A stretch of 48,530 nucleotides of DNA. Origin: Lyngbya confervoides BDU141951. GTDB taxonomy: Bacteria; Cyanobacteriota; Cyanobacteriia; Thermosynechococcales; Thermosynechococcaceae. Numbering within the stretch: the stretch's first letter is position 1; every line of letters begins with the position of its first letter. Positions 24,827 through 33,812 of this stretch are shown here, one piece after another. The position numbers and the translations under genes are program-made. The stretch covers positions 1 through 48,530 of the forward strand of contig NZ_JTHE03000045.1 of NCBI RefSeq assembly GCF_000817775.3, written 5' to 3'. A model generated the notes under the pieces. That model searched no databases and was not told the origin of the DNA. It saw only the letters and a program-made list of their open reading frames with translations.

Positions 24827-25606
24827 ATGCATACTTTTAATCGATGGTGGGTCCGCCACCGGCTTACGGTTATCGTTGGCGGCCTCACCTTGGCTGCCCT
24901 CGCTGCGCTCAGATCCTTCGACGTGTTGCCCATTCGAGAGCTGTACCGTTGGATCCGGCTTCCCTTTCAGCCCACGCTGGCTGAGCAACAGCAGCAGCAG
25001 CGCGCCAGTACTCTGGAGACCCAGCAGCGCCTGCAAGAATTAGAGCAGCGGAATCAAGACATGGCGGCGTTGCTCAAGCTTCCCAAAATTCAAAGGGGTG
25101 AGGCGATCGCAGCGACGGTGATCGGGCGCAGTGCCGATCAATGGTGGCAGCATCTTCAGGTCAACCAGGGCTCCCTGCGGGACCTAGGGATTGACGCCGT
25201 TGTCGAAGCCGAAGGGGGCTTGGTGGGACGGGTGGTCAAGGTTACCCCCTCCACCAGTCAGGTGCTCTTAATTAGCGATCCGAGCAGTCGATTGGCGGTA
25301 CTGCTCACGCGCAGTCGCAGCGTCGGCATTTTGCGTGGGGCGCGACAGTTCGGTGGCACCCTGGAGTTCTTTGACCCAGATCCAGATGTCAAAGTGGGGG
25401 ATGCGGTGGTCACCTCGCCGCTCAGCTGCTTGTTTCCGCCAGGGATTCCTGTGGGGACGGTGAAGTCCATTGACCGATCTAAAAAGGCTGCACTGGAAGC
25501 AACAGTAGACTTTAACGTTCCCCTTGCACAGTTGGAATGGGTGAGACTGTATCAGTATGAGAAAACGCAGACAGGTTCGCAGGCTGCAACGTCAGCCTGC
25601 CCTTAG
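24827..25606 (+). CDS. mreC: Rod-shape protein MreC
   Basis: MreC links MreB to the cell-wall synthases in the periplasm. The 259-residue protein has an N-terminal membrane helix (about 15-33), a coiled coil rich in Gln at about 48-80 (LAEQQQQQ), then the beta-rich MreC domain (VVEAEGGLVGRVVKVTPSTSQVLL, GDAVVTSPL, FPPGIPVGTV). Part of the mreBCD operon. Its last 50 bases overlap the start of mreD. Confidence 0.94.
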   Translation: MHTFNRWWVRHRLTVIVGGLTLAALAALRSFDVLPIRELYRWIRLPFQPTLAEQQQQQRASTLETQQRLQELEQRNQDMAALLKLPKIQRGEAIAATVIGRSADQWWQHLQVNQGSLRDLGIDAVVEAEGGLVGRVVKVTPSTSQVLLISDPSSRLAVLLTRSRSVGILRGARQFGGTLEFFDPDPDVKVGDAVVTSPLSCLFPPGIPVGTVKSIDRSKKAALEATVDFNVPLAQLEWVRLYQYEKTQTGSQAATSACP

Positions 25607-26111
25607 GATTTACAACCCACTGGTGATTGTGGGCACGGTTTGCGTCGTTGCATGGCTTTCCATGACTCGCCTGCCGGGCATGTCTCTCAACGGCACAGGG
25701 CCAGAGTGGTTTGTCATCTGGCTGGTCATCTGGTCCATTGATCGAACTGTGCTCCAGGGGGGGATAGCGGGGATAGCCCTGGGCTGGCTTCAAGATGGAT
25801 TAACCGCCCACTGGCCCAGTCATGCTCTGGGGCTTGCCTTGGTCGGTGGAGTCTGCGCCCAACTCTACAGTCGGCGCTTTTGGAAGACCGACTTAATAGC
25901 CACGCCCGTCATTGTGGTGGCGATGGTGGGTTTGACCCAAGCGATCTTGCTGCTCCAGTTTTCCCTCTTTCTGAGGCAATCGCCCCTGGTGATTTGGGAT
26001 CAACAGGCCTCCGTTTTTTGGATTTCTCCCCTGTTGAGCGCGATCTGGACCCCTGCCCTCTTTTGGCCCCTGCGACAATGGTGGAATTACTTAAAGAAAC
26101 TTCAGGACTGA
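25557..26111 (+). CDS. mreD: Rod-shape protein MreD
   Basis: A hydrophobic 184-residue protein with a very basic N-terminus (MRKRRQVRRLQR) and about five or six membrane helices, the profile of MreD, which anchors the elongasome. Position directly behind mreC settles the identity since MreD sequences vary. The frame overlaps mreC by 50 bases; no ribosome site is clear, and a later start near residue 24 is possible, but the basic lead favours the first ATG. Confidence 0.87.
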   Translation: MRKRRQVRRLQRQPALRIYNPLVIVGTVCVVAWLSMTRLPGMSLNGTGPEWFVIWLVIWSIDRTVLQGGIAGIALGWLQDGLTAHWPSHALGLALVGGVCAQLYSRRFWKTDLIATPVIVVAMVGLTQAILLLQFSLFLRQSPLVIWDQQASVFWISPLLSAIWTPALFWPLRQWWNYLKKLQD

Positions 26112-26204
26112 GGCTGAACCGTCAAGATTTATAGCAATGGTTAAGAAAAAGAGTATACAGTGGAGGGTACTTAACCAAGTCGTCACTGGTAGGTTGCCGG
26201 CGCT

Positions 26205-28112
26205 ATGCACCTGAGCGAAATTACTCATCCGAACCAACTGCACGGATTATCCATCCATCAGCTCAATCAAATTGCTCGCCAGATTCGTGATAAACATCTG
26301 GAGACGGTGGCAGCTAGCGGGGGACATTTGGGTCCTGGTTTGGGAGTTGTAGAACTGACTTTGGCCCTGTACCAGACCTTAGATCTTGACCGAGACAAGG
26401 TGATCTGGGATGTAGGGCACCAAGCCTATCCCCATAAACTGATTACCGGGCGCTTTGATCGCTTCCACACCCTTCGTCAGAAGGACGGGATAGCTGGGTA
26501 CCTAAACCGACGCGAGAGTCATTTTGATCATTTTGGGGCGGGTCATGCGTCCACTAGCATCTCCGCAGCCTTGGGAATGGCTCTGGCGCGAGATCTCAAG
26601 GGTGAAAGCTTTAAGGTGGCTGCCGTCATTGGAGACGGTGCGTTAACAGGTGGCATGGCCCTAGAGGCCATTAACCATGCGGGCCATTTGCCAAATACCC
26701 GTCTCTTGGTGGTTTTGAACGACAACGATATGTCAATCTCACCCAATGTGGGTGCCCTTTCTAGCTATCTCAATAAGATTCGCCTGAGTCCGCCGATGCA
26801 GTTTCTGTCGGACAATTTGGAGGAGCAAATTAAGCATCTGCCCTTCATGAATGACAAGATTCCCCAGGAGCTGGTGAACCTGAAGGGGGGCATGAAGCGA
26901 CTGGCGGTTTCAAAGGTGGGAGCTGTGTTTGAGGAGCTGGGCTTTACCTACATTGGCCCGGTGGACGGCCATAACCTGGAGGAGCTCATCACCACCTTTG
27001 AGTCGGCCCATAAGCATCCTGGACCGGTGCTCGTGCACGTGGCGACCACTAAGGGGAAGGGCTATGCGATCGCCGAACAGGATCAGGTGGGTTACCATGC
27101 GCAGTCGCCGTTTAACCTGGCGACGGGAAAGGCTATCCCAGCCAGTAAGCCAAAGCCGCCCAGCTATGCCAAGGTTTTTGCCCACACCCTGGTTAAAATT
27201 GCTGAAAACGACCCGCGCGTGCTGGGAATTACCGCTGCCATGGCAACGGGAACCGGCCTGGATAAACTGCAGGCAAAGCTGCCTAAGCAGTACATTGATG
27301 TCGGTATTGCCGAGCAGCATGCGGTGACCCTGGCCGCAGGGCTTGCCTGTGAGGGAATGCGGCCGGTGGTCGCGATTTATTCCACCTTTCTCCAGCGTGC
27401 CTACGATCAAATTATTCACGACATCTGTATTCAAAATTTACCGGTCTTTTTCTGCATGGATCGGGCTGGAATTGTCGGAGCCGATGGGCCTACTCATCAG
27501 GGGATGTACGACATCGCCTATCTGCGCTGTCTTCCCAACATGGTGATTATGGCACCGAAGGATGAAGCTGAGATGCAGCGGATGTTGGTTACTGGGATTA
27601 ACTACATCGACGGTCCCATTGCAATGCGCTACCCCCGCGGCAGTGGATACGGGGTTCCCCTGCTTGAGGAGGGATGGGAACCCTTAGAAATTGGTCAATC
27701 AGAGGTGCTGCGCCACGGTGATGATGTCCTGCTTCTTGCCTATGGCACCATGGTTAACCCAGCGCTTCAGGCCGCTGATCTGCTCACGGAGCATGGTTTA
27801 AGCGCGGCGGTGGTGAACGCGCGGTTTGTTAAGCCCCTAGATCTGGATACCATCGCCCCCCTTGCCCAGCATACGGGCCATGTGGTCACCTTGGAAGAGG
27901 GCTGTTTACCTGGGGGCTTTGGGTCGGCCGTGTTAGAGGCGCTCATGGATCATCAGGTGGTGGTTCCAGTCACCCGCATTGGCGTGCCCGATCAGCTGGT
28001 GGAGCATGCTACTCCAGATCAAGCGAAGCAGAGTTTAGGGTTGACGGCTCCTCAGATTAGTGAGCGAATTTTGAGCGTTCTGAATAAACCGCAGCCTTCG
28101 CTAACCCATTAA
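26205..28112 (+). CDS. dxs: 1-deoxy-D-xylulose-5-phosphate synthase
   Basis: DXS joins pyruvate and glyceraldehyde 3-phosphate with thiamine diphosphate, the entry step of the MEP pathway to isoprenoids (carotenoids, phytol, plastoquinone). The 635-residue length is standard. Motifs: HPGP region, thiamine-binding [26 protein letters not shown], and [15 protein letters not shown]. Starts 93 bases after mreD, so it may have its own promoter. Ends 78 bases before mtnA. Confidence 0.97.
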   Translation: MHLSEITHPNQLHGLSIHQLNQIARQIRDKHLETVAASGGHLGPGLGVVELTLALYQTLDLDRDKVIWDVGHQAYPHKLITGRFDRFHTLRQKDGIAGYLNRRESHFDHFGAGHASTSISAALGMALARDLKGESFKVAAVIGDGALTGGMALEAINHAGHLPNTRLLVVLNDNDMSISPNVGALSSYLNKIRLSPPMQFLSDNLEEQIKHLPFMNDKIPQELVNLKGGMKRLAVSKVGAVFEELGFTYIGPVDGHNLEELITTFESAHKHPGPVLVHVATTKGKGYAIAEQDQVGYHAQSPFNLATGKAIPASKPKPPSYAKVFAHTLVKIAENDPRVLGITAAMATGTGLDKLQAKLPKQYIDVGIAEQHAVTLAAGLACEGMRPVVAIYSTFLQRAYDQIIHDICIQNLPVFFCMDRAGIVGADGPTHQGMYDIAYLRCLPNMVIMAPKDEAEMQRMLVTGINYIDGPIAMRYPRGSGYGVPLLEEGWEPLEIGQSEVLRHGDDVLLLAYGTMVNPALQAADLLTEHGLSAAVVNARFVKPLDLDTIAPLAQHTGHVVTLEEGCLPGGFGSAVLEALMDHQVVVPVTRIGVPDQLVEHATPDQAKQSLGLTAPQISERILSVLNKPQPSLTH

Positions 28113-28190
28113 TCTCCTTTTTGGGGCGTTGAAAGGGCTGAGTTCTTCTCCTATGGGATGATGGGGGTTGTTCCTTAGAGGAGTATTGCG

Positions 28191-29237
28191 TTGAATCCTG
28201 TTTATCCCGTCACCTGGCATGGTGATCACGTTCGGCTCATTGATCAAACTCGCTTACCCGGTGAGTTTACCTACGTGGAAATTCGTCGTTCCGAGGATAT
28301 GGCCTTAGCCATCCAAACCATGATTGTGAGGGGGGCTCCGGCCATTGGCGTTGCGGCAGCCTACGGGATGTATCTGGGGGCGTTAGAAATTTCGGCGGTC
28401 GATCGCGAGGCGTTTCTGGAGGCCCTGGATCGCGTGGGGGATCGGCTGGCTGCTACCCGTCCCACGGCTGTCAATTTGTTTTGGGCGATTCAGAAAATGC
28501 GCTCAGCAGCCCAAACGAGTGGCGCAGCTGTGGACCAGATCCGGCAGCTGCTGCTGGAAACAGCCCAGAGGATTGCTGCGGATGATTTGCGTACCTGTCA
28601 AGCGATTGGAGACCACGGACTGAGCGCTCTGCCCCCTACCCCTGAGAGGCTGCGTCTGCTAACCCACTGTAATGCCGGGGCCCTGGCAACGGCAGGCTAT
28701 GGCACTGCTCTGGGAGTGGTTCGCTCTGCCTGGAGTGCCGGTCGCCTGGAACGGGTCTTTGCCGATGAAACTCGACCGCGTCTCCAAGGGGCAAAGCTGA
28801 CCACCTGGGAATGTGTGCAGGAGGAGATTCCGGTAACCCTCATTACCGACAATATGGCCGCCCACTGTATGCAGCGGGGACTGATTGATGCGGTGGTGGT
28901 GGGAGCCGATCGAATCGCAGCCAATGGAGATGCTGCCAATAAGATTGGTACCTATAGTGTGGCTATTTGTGCCCAGGCCCATCACATTCCGTTTTTTGTG
29001 GCAGCGCCCCTCTCTACCATTGACTTTTCCCTGACCGATGGCAGTCAAATTCCCATTGAGGAACGGGACCCGGCGGAAATTTTTCAGGTGGGGTCCGTTC
29101 GCCTCTGTCCAGAGGGGGTGGAATTTTATAATCCTGCCTTCGATGTTACCCCTGCCGATCTGATCGCGGGCATTATCACTGAACATGGGGTAGTTGCTCC
29201 GGCAGACCTAGAGGCTAAACTCCGTCCCTTAGCCTAG
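28191..29237 (+). CDS. mtnA: S-methyl-5-thioribose-1-phosphate isomerase
   Basis: MtnA isomerises methylthioribose 1-phosphate in the methionine salvage pathway. The catalytic Cys160 ([15 protein letters not shown]) and Asp240 ([10 protein letters not shown]) are at the positions known for bacterial MtnA, and [11 protein letters not shown] is near residue 48. Start is TTG 28191, preceded by GAGGAG at eight bases; no in-frame ATG lies nearby. The last nine bases overlap the convergent methyltransferase gene. No other salvage genes are adjacent. Confidence 0.95.
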   Translation: MNPVYPVTWHGDHVRLIDQTRLPGEFTYVEIRRSEDMALAIQTMIVRGAPAIGVAAAYGMYLGALEISAVDREAFLEALDRVGDRLAATRPTAVNLFWAIQKMRSAAQTSGAAVDQIRQLLLETAQRIAADDLRTCQAIGDHGLSALPPTPERLRLLTHCNAGALATAGYGTALGVVRSAWSAGRLERVFADETRPRLQGAKLTTWECVQEEIPVTLITDNMAAHCMQRGLIDAVVVGADRIAANGDAANKIGTYSVAICAQAHHIPFFVAAPLSTIDFSLTDGSQIPIEERDPAEIFQVGSVRLCPEGVEFYNPAFDVTPADLIAGIITEHGVVAPADLEAKLRPLA

Positions 29238-29921
29238 ATCCTTGGCGGAGTTATGGGTGAGGTATCCCCAAGCAATCCAATGGCGATCGCTAATAATGGA
29301 TCGCTGCAATCTGCTCAGGCCTACAGCTTGGAGCTGAGACTCCACCTCCTCCAAGCGATAAGCTGCCAGCAGCGAATGATAAAAATCCCGACGGAGAAGG
29401 TCGGGTTCCCCCGCCGTATATTGCTCCACCAGGGATTGAGCTGCCTCCACCGACTCGGGCCGCAATAGGTCCATCACAAACACAGGGGTGGCGGCATGAC
29501 TCCAGCGCTGGAGCGATCGCCATAGATCCAGCGGATTGGCAAGATGGTGCAGCAAGCTGTTGGAAAAAATAAAGTCGTAGCCATTGTGGGGCGGACAGTC
29601 TTGGGGAAGAAACACCTTCGAAAAGCGAATGCGACGCTTTAGATCCTCGCTCTGGATCTGTTGGCGGCCACAGTTCAGCATCGCCTCTGCTCCATCAATA
29701 GCATCCAGGGTCCAGCCAGGATAGGCCAGGGCAAACCGCCGCGCGATATCGCCGGGCCCACAGCCCAAATCCAAGGCCAGCCCCCGGGGAGGCAGTTCCG
29801 GGAAGCAGCAACACAATTGCTCAATAAAGGCCTGGTGCGGTGCCGCAAAATCCGCCGCTGAATAGGCCATAGCCTGATCATGATCGTCCATGAGTTCAGG
29901 TTCAGGAATCCGCTCCATCAT
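29229..29921 (-). CDS. Class I SAM-dependent methyltransferase
   Basis: A soluble 230-residue methyltransferase. The SAM-binding motif I is [15 protein letters not shown]; an acidic post-I ([11 protein letters not shown]) and motif [16 protein letters not shown] follow. It belongs to the broad UbiE/trans-aconitate methyltransferase fold group. The substrate is unknown. It converges with mtnA over nine bases. That mtnA salvages methylthioadenosine from SAM use may be coincidence. ATG 29918 is equally possible. Confidence 0.8.
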   Translation of the reverse strand: MMERIPEPELMDDHDQAMAYSAADFAAPHQAFIEQLCCCFPELPPRGLALDLGCGPGDIARRFALAYPGWTLDAIDGAEAMLNCGRQQIQSEDLKRRIRFSKVFLPQDCPPHNGYDFIFSNSLLHHLANPLDLWRSLQRWSHAATPVFVMDLLRPESVEAAQSLVEQYTAGEPDLLRRDFYHSLLAAYRLEEVESQLQAVGLSRLQRSIISDRHWIAWGYLTHNSAKDLG

Positions 29922-29970
29922 GAGTCTAGCTCCGCAAGATGAAATAGGATCAAGGCTGTGGAATCCCGCT

Positions 29971-30216
29971 TTATAATCCCGTCACTTCCATGATGCAGGG
30001 CTGGTCCCATTCAATGACTGCCAGCTTCCGCCCCTGCTGCTTGGCTTTTAGGGCCAGGGAATAGAGCGAAGTTCCGGCGGCAATGACGGCTTCCGGGGAT
30101 ACATTCGCTGATTGGGCCAAGGACTGCACCGATGACCAAAACTCCGCAGGCACCGTGACCGTGACTGGCTCTGTGGATTCTGAGGAGGTGGCGTGGTCAA
30201 AAGCAGAGGGGCACAT
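29971..30216 (-). CDS. Small protein of unknown function, possibly ribbon-helix-helix-like
   Basis: An 81-residue protein with a Ser/Thr-rich head, a short strand PVTVTVPAEFW followed by helical segments (VQSLAQSANVSPEAVIAAGTSLYSLALKAKQQ), then a final strand KLAVIEWDQP. The strand-helix-helix profile resembles small ribbon-helix-helix regulators or antitoxins, but no toxin is adjacent. ATG 30216 has GAGAG just before it. I cannot name a family. Confidence 0.55.
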   Translation of the reverse strand: MCPSAFDHATSSESTEPVTVTVPAEFWSSVQSLAQSANVSPEAVIAAGTSLYSLALKAKQQGRKLAVIEWDQPCIMEVTGL

Positions 30217-30391
30217 GAACTCTCAAGTCGATCAAGGGCGGCATTGCCCCACCATCATATAGCAATCTCCCTCCTGGAGGCGAACCCCCAACATTTCTGG
30301 CCGAGCTGGATCTGTGTGGGTGGCTGGCGGAGAATCGGGCTGCCTACCCGCCCGTTCGGATTTGATCTAGCCCCAAACCTCAGGGTTGCAG

Positions 30392-31129
30392 CTAACCCGC
30401 CTGGGCAGAAATTTCTGGCAGAGGAGCGCGTCGGGAACGCAGCATGAGTTGATTGAGACGACTCTTGAGATCCTGGGTAATGGCTTGGGCCGCGTCCTTC
30501 ATGGGCCTTTGCAAATAGTGATCCATGGACATGGGTGCACCGATTCGGACCTCCACCCAGCTGCCTCGTCTAGGTACGAGGTCACTGTAGTAGAGTCCCA
30601 CGGGTAGAATCTTCACGGCAGGAGCCTCTGAAGATCGACGCAGAAGCTGTCGCTGCGCCTGGAGCGCGATCCGCGCTAAGCCAGGCTTAATCCAGTTAAC
30701 CTGGCGATGTTGGAAAATATCTCCTTCCCCAAAAATAACCAACGCTTCGTGATTGAGCAACAGCTCAACGCCATGGCGCAATACCTTCACTGAGGGTTCA
30801 TCGGGATCAATGGCAAACCCGCCGAATTGACGAATCAACCAGCCTTGAAGTCCCTGCATTTCGTTACAGCTGACCATGTACCGTAAATCTCGACCCGTGG
30901 CGGGTCTCCCCATGCAGTGACCCACCACTAAGCCATCCCAGCGTGACCGATGGGTGGGAGCAATAATCAAGGGTCCGGAGGCGGGAAAATGGGACTGTCC
31001 CTGGATGGACAGGGACTTAAAAAAACTGGGTAGGACTACCCGGTTCCCAAGCGGGTAAAGCAGAGAGGTTAAAATCGGCGATATCTCAGAGGCGCAGTCA
31101 ATCTGGGGAGGCGCAGGGACGGTCATCAT
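30392..31129 (-). CDS. PlsC-type 1-acylglycerol-3-phosphate acyltransferase family protein
   Basis: Glycerolipid acyltransferases of this family transfer fatty acyl groups to lysophosphatidate or related lipids. The catalytic H-x4-D motif is THRSRWD (H60, D65 counted from 31129); the later FGEGDIF corresponds to motif III, and PVGLYY to motif IV. I start at ATG 31129 (MMTVPAPP) since the stretch before it, back to GTG 31219, shows no family features. The sequence is 245 residues, with no clear membrane helix. A terminator-like hairpin and the DUF2808 gene lie upstream. Confidence 0.82.
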   Translation of the reverse strand: MMTVPAPPQIDCASEISPILTSLLYPLGNRVVLPSFFKSLSIQGQSHFPASGPLIIAPTHRSRWDGLVVGHCMGRPATGRDLRYMVSCNEMQGLQGWLIRQFGGFAIDPDEPSVKVLRHGVELLLNHEALVIFGEGDIFQHRQVNWIKPGLARIALQAQRQLLRRSSEAPAVKILPVGLYYSDLVPRRGSWVEVRIGAPMSMDHYLQRPMKDAAQAITQDLKSRLNQLMLRSRRAPLPEISAQAG

Positions 31130-31334
31130 GAAGGCTTGAAGTTCACAAAGAGACGTTACAGCGATGTTGATGACAGAATCAAACCCGGAAAATAAGTTTT
31201 CTGTCCGCGTCTTTTTCACTCTAAAAGGGGGTGAAAACTCGCCCGCGCCCCAATAGACAGAAAAACAACTGTCACAATTTTAATAACTTGACTGTTTTAA
31301 CGCCGCGGGAGCACAGCCTGCTCAGCCAACCAGT

Positions 31335-31360
31335 AAAAAAGCCTTGAGTCAGCAAGGCTT
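31335..31360 (-). terminator. Rho-independent terminator after the DUF2808 gene
   Basis: An 8-bp stem (31339-31346 with 31353-31360, AAGCCTTG/CAAGGCTT) and a six-base loop are followed on the minus strand by T6. It lies about 64 bases after the stop of the DUF2808 gene, in the correct orientation. Confidence 0.8.
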
Positions 31361-31423
31361 CTGCAATCAAACACGGACTTGAATCCATATAGGATGCCAA
31401 GAGGCTGGGGGTCGAGATCTCCC

Positions 31424-31996
31424 CTAGCTTCTAAAAAAGCTCATCACCCAGGTGCCCACGTTTTTCGGAAGGGGGACCTCATCTCCAGGAGACATGATGC
31501 TACAGTTCACAAAATACATGCCGCTGCTGGGGTTCGTCACGTTGTCGATTACAACCTCTGCCTTTAGGCCAGCGGGAATGGGAGCAGCAGGAATGATTTC
31601 AATGACTCCGTTATCGGGGTCGACGGAAACATCAGCAACTTCAATCTCCTTGCCTTTCTTAAGACTGAAGATGCGGCTCTTGGGAGCCTGGCGCAGTTCA
31701 ATATTCTCGGCGTGAATTTTTCCGTCAAAATAGCTGGGAAGGGTAATGCGAATCATGGACATGGCTACCTCTTGCCGTCCCAGACTGAGCCGCCAGCGCT
31801 CTTTTAAGTGTTTGGGGGTCCCGTACTGAAGCACGTAGCTCAGCTGCTTTTGGGGCTGGCGATCGCTTCCACCCCAGATCAAGCTAAACCCTGGATTCGT
31901 TTGCGCAGTTGAAATAACGGGCACCGCTCCAATCAAAAGCCCCGAGAAAAGAAGGGCAGACAGCGCCTTGCGAACTGAAGTGTGAGTCGGAGACAT
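31424..31996 (-). CDS. Exported DUF2808 domain protein
   Basis: A cyanobacterial family with an N-terminal signal sequence (about 1-31, ending near ISTAQT). The mature part has the DUF2808 outline: RWRLSLGRQEV, IRITLPSYFDGKI, LRQAP, DNGVIEIIPAAPIPAG, DNVTNPSSGMYFV. Function is unknown; location should be periplasm or outer envelope. ATG 31996 is chosen since the open frame upstream begins with TTG 32080 and the signal sequence fits best from 31996. Confidence 0.82.
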   Translation of the reverse strand: MSPTHTSVRKALSALLFSGLLIGAVPVISTAQTNPGFSLIWGGSDRQPQKQLSYVLQYGTPKHLKERWRLSLGRQEVAMSMIRITLPSYFDGKIHAENIELRQAPKSRIFSLKKGKEIEVADVSVDPDNGVIEIIPAAPIPAGLKAEVVIDNVTNPSSGMYFVNCSIMSPGDEVPLPKNVGTWVMSFFRS

Positions 31997-32270
31997 AAGC
32001 AAACAGCCAAAGATTAAAAGCGTGGAGTTAAACAGTATCCTAGCAACGCGTGGATATCTTCGCCTGAAAAGTTGTGACAATTCCTAGAATGGATTGACCC
32101 CAATTCAACTTTAAGCTAAGCAGGCAGAAAATCATCTCGGTCTCTGCAGTGGATTCTTCCATGCAGGCTATGACGAGGAATTTTGAAAAAAGTGTCCCGC
32201 AAAAATGCCGCGTCCCGCAACATTAAAGAGTTTTACCTTAACATTTCACAGCCTAGGGCAGCCCATGAGC

Positions 32271-32921
32271 CTAGAGTCCCACGCTCCCGTCGGGCATTAA
32301 GGCGCCGTTGAGGAGTGCCTCATAAAGATTGGTCCGGGTGAGATTCGCCTCTTGAAGATTCGCCCGGCACAGATTGGCCTTGTTCAGGTTTGCTTCCCGA
32401 AGATTGGCCTGGGTAAGGGTTGCTTCGATCAGATTGGCGCCCTTGAGATTGGCCTTGTGAAGATTGGCCTGATGCAGGGAGCTACGCATCAGGTTGGATT
32501 GGAGAAAATCTGTTTGCCGACAGGTGGCACCGGTCAAATTTGTCTCGGATAAATCCGACCGACGCACAATGGCTTTGGAGAGCTGGGCTCCCTGGAAGTT
32601 GGCTTGGTGAAAGTTGGTTTTGTAAAGGTCGGCCCCTTCCAGATTGGCCTCCAAGAGATCAGCGCCTTCAAGGGTAGCCCCAATTAAATCCACCAGGCTA
32701 AGACTGGCTCCGGTCAGCTTAACCTGGCGAAGATTGGCATTGCGCAGGTTTGTCCCGTCCAGACGACTGTGGCTGAGGTTAAGACCGTGCAGGTCAATAA
32801 ATTCCAGGTTTAAACCTTGCAGATCCAGTCCTGATAAGTCGGGATACAGGTCTAAATGGTCCATTCTCCATTCATTCCAGACCTTAGAACCCTGTTTGAG
32901 GAGTGTGGCGTAGTCAGGCAT
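32271..32921 (-). CDS. Pentapeptide-repeat protein
   Basis: A 216-residue protein made almost entirely of tandem A(D/N)LXX pentapeptides from about residue 25 onward (for example GADLLEANLEGADLYKTN). Such arrays fold as a right-handed quadrilateral helix. Some relatives mimic DNA or act in assembly, but most cyanobacterial ones have no known role. I start at ATG 32921 (MPDYATLL); the frame upstream to 32981 adds 20 non-repeat residues. It lies 85 bases after yebC on the same strand. Confidence 0.88.
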   Translation of the reverse strand: MPDYATLLKQGSKVWNEWRMDHLDLYPDLSGLDLQGLNLEFIDLHGLNLSHSRLDGTNLRNANLRQVKLTGASLSLVDLIGATLEGADLLEANLEGADLYKTNFHQANFQGAQLSKAIVRRSDLSETNLTGATCRQTDFLQSNLMRSSLHQANLHKANLKGANLIEATLTQANLREANLNKANLCRANLQEANLTRTNLYEALLNGALMPDGSVGL

Positions 32922-33005
32922 GGGTCTTGTAAAGAAACTATTGTGCAGCGTGAAGGCGAAATGAATCTTGGCATAACTCACGGAACCTAAGGGGCATCTG
33001 CCCTG

Positions 33006-33782
33006 TCAGCCCTTGAAATTAAGCGAATCCGATGCCTCAATCCAATCTTGATCCAGCTCGGCGTTGGCCGTGACGGTTTGAACATCGTCTAGATCTTCCA
33101 GGGCCTCCATCAGGCGTACAAACTGCTGGGCCGTCTCTGGGTCCTCCAGGGTGACCGTTGACTGCGGAATCCAGCGCAGTTCGGCGTTTTCAACCAGGCA
33201 TCCCGTCTGCTTGAGCGTTTGGGCTACTGTGTCTAGCTGGTTCACCTCAGTGTAAACTTCCGCGGTTGCTTCCGTAGCGAAAAATTCGTAGGAGCTGGCA
33301 CCCACTTCTAACAGTAGCTCCAGTAGGGCCTCTTCTGGGGGGGGGCTTTGTAGGGTCACCACTCCCATCTGGTTAAACATCCAGCTAACGCAACCCGTTT
33401 CCCCCAGGTTCCCTGACTGCTTGCTGAAGGCGGATCGCAAATCCGCAGCCGTGCGATTGCGGTTATCCGTCATGGCTTCAATCAGGACCGCGACCCCGCC
33501 CGGACCGTATCCTTCGTAGCGAATTTCTTCCCAGTCATCGCCGTCTTGCCCCCACTGTCCAGAGCCTTTCGCGATGGCTCGATCAATGTTTTCGTTAGGG
33601 ATGCCCGCTGCCTTAGCCTTTTCGATGGCGGAGCGCAGTTGAAAGTTAGCATCGGGATCGGGCAATCCGTGACGAGCCGCCACAATGATGGCCCGTGATA
33701 GCCGTGCGAAAACCTGGCCTTTTTTGGCATCGACCCTTGCCTTTTGTCGTTTGATATTTGCCCATTTACTATGGCCAGCCAT
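33006..33782 (-). CDS. yebC: YebC/PmpR family protein
   Basis: A 258-residue protein of the YebC/TACO1 family, beginning MAGHSKWANIKRQK, with the usual GYGPGGVAVLIEAMTDN and GNLGETGCVSWMF motifs. Members have been described as transcriptional regulators and, more recently, as translation factors acting at polyproline stalls. ATG 33782 is preceded by GGAG at a suitable distance. It follows the CbiG-CobJ gene by 30 bases. Confidence 0.95.
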   Translation of the reverse strand: MAGHSKWANIKRQKARVDAKKGQVFARLSRAIIVAARHGLPDPDANFQLRSAIEKAKAAGIPNENIDRAIAKGSGQWGQDGDDWEEIRYEGYGPGGVAVLIEAMTDNRNRTAADLRSAFSKQSGNLGETGCVSWMFNQMGVVTLQSPPPEEALLELLLEVGASSYEFFATEATAEVYTEVNQLDTVAQTLKQTGCLVENAELRWIPQSTVTLEDPETAQQFVRLMEALEDLDDVQTVTANAELDQDWIEASDSLNFKG

Positions 33783-33812
33783 CCTGAAATCTCCGATGTT
33801 TTCAGGTCTAGT

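Noticed and set aside
32271-32860. Short 15-base periodic repeats
   Set aside because: These are the codons of the pentapeptide repeats, not a non-coding repeat array.
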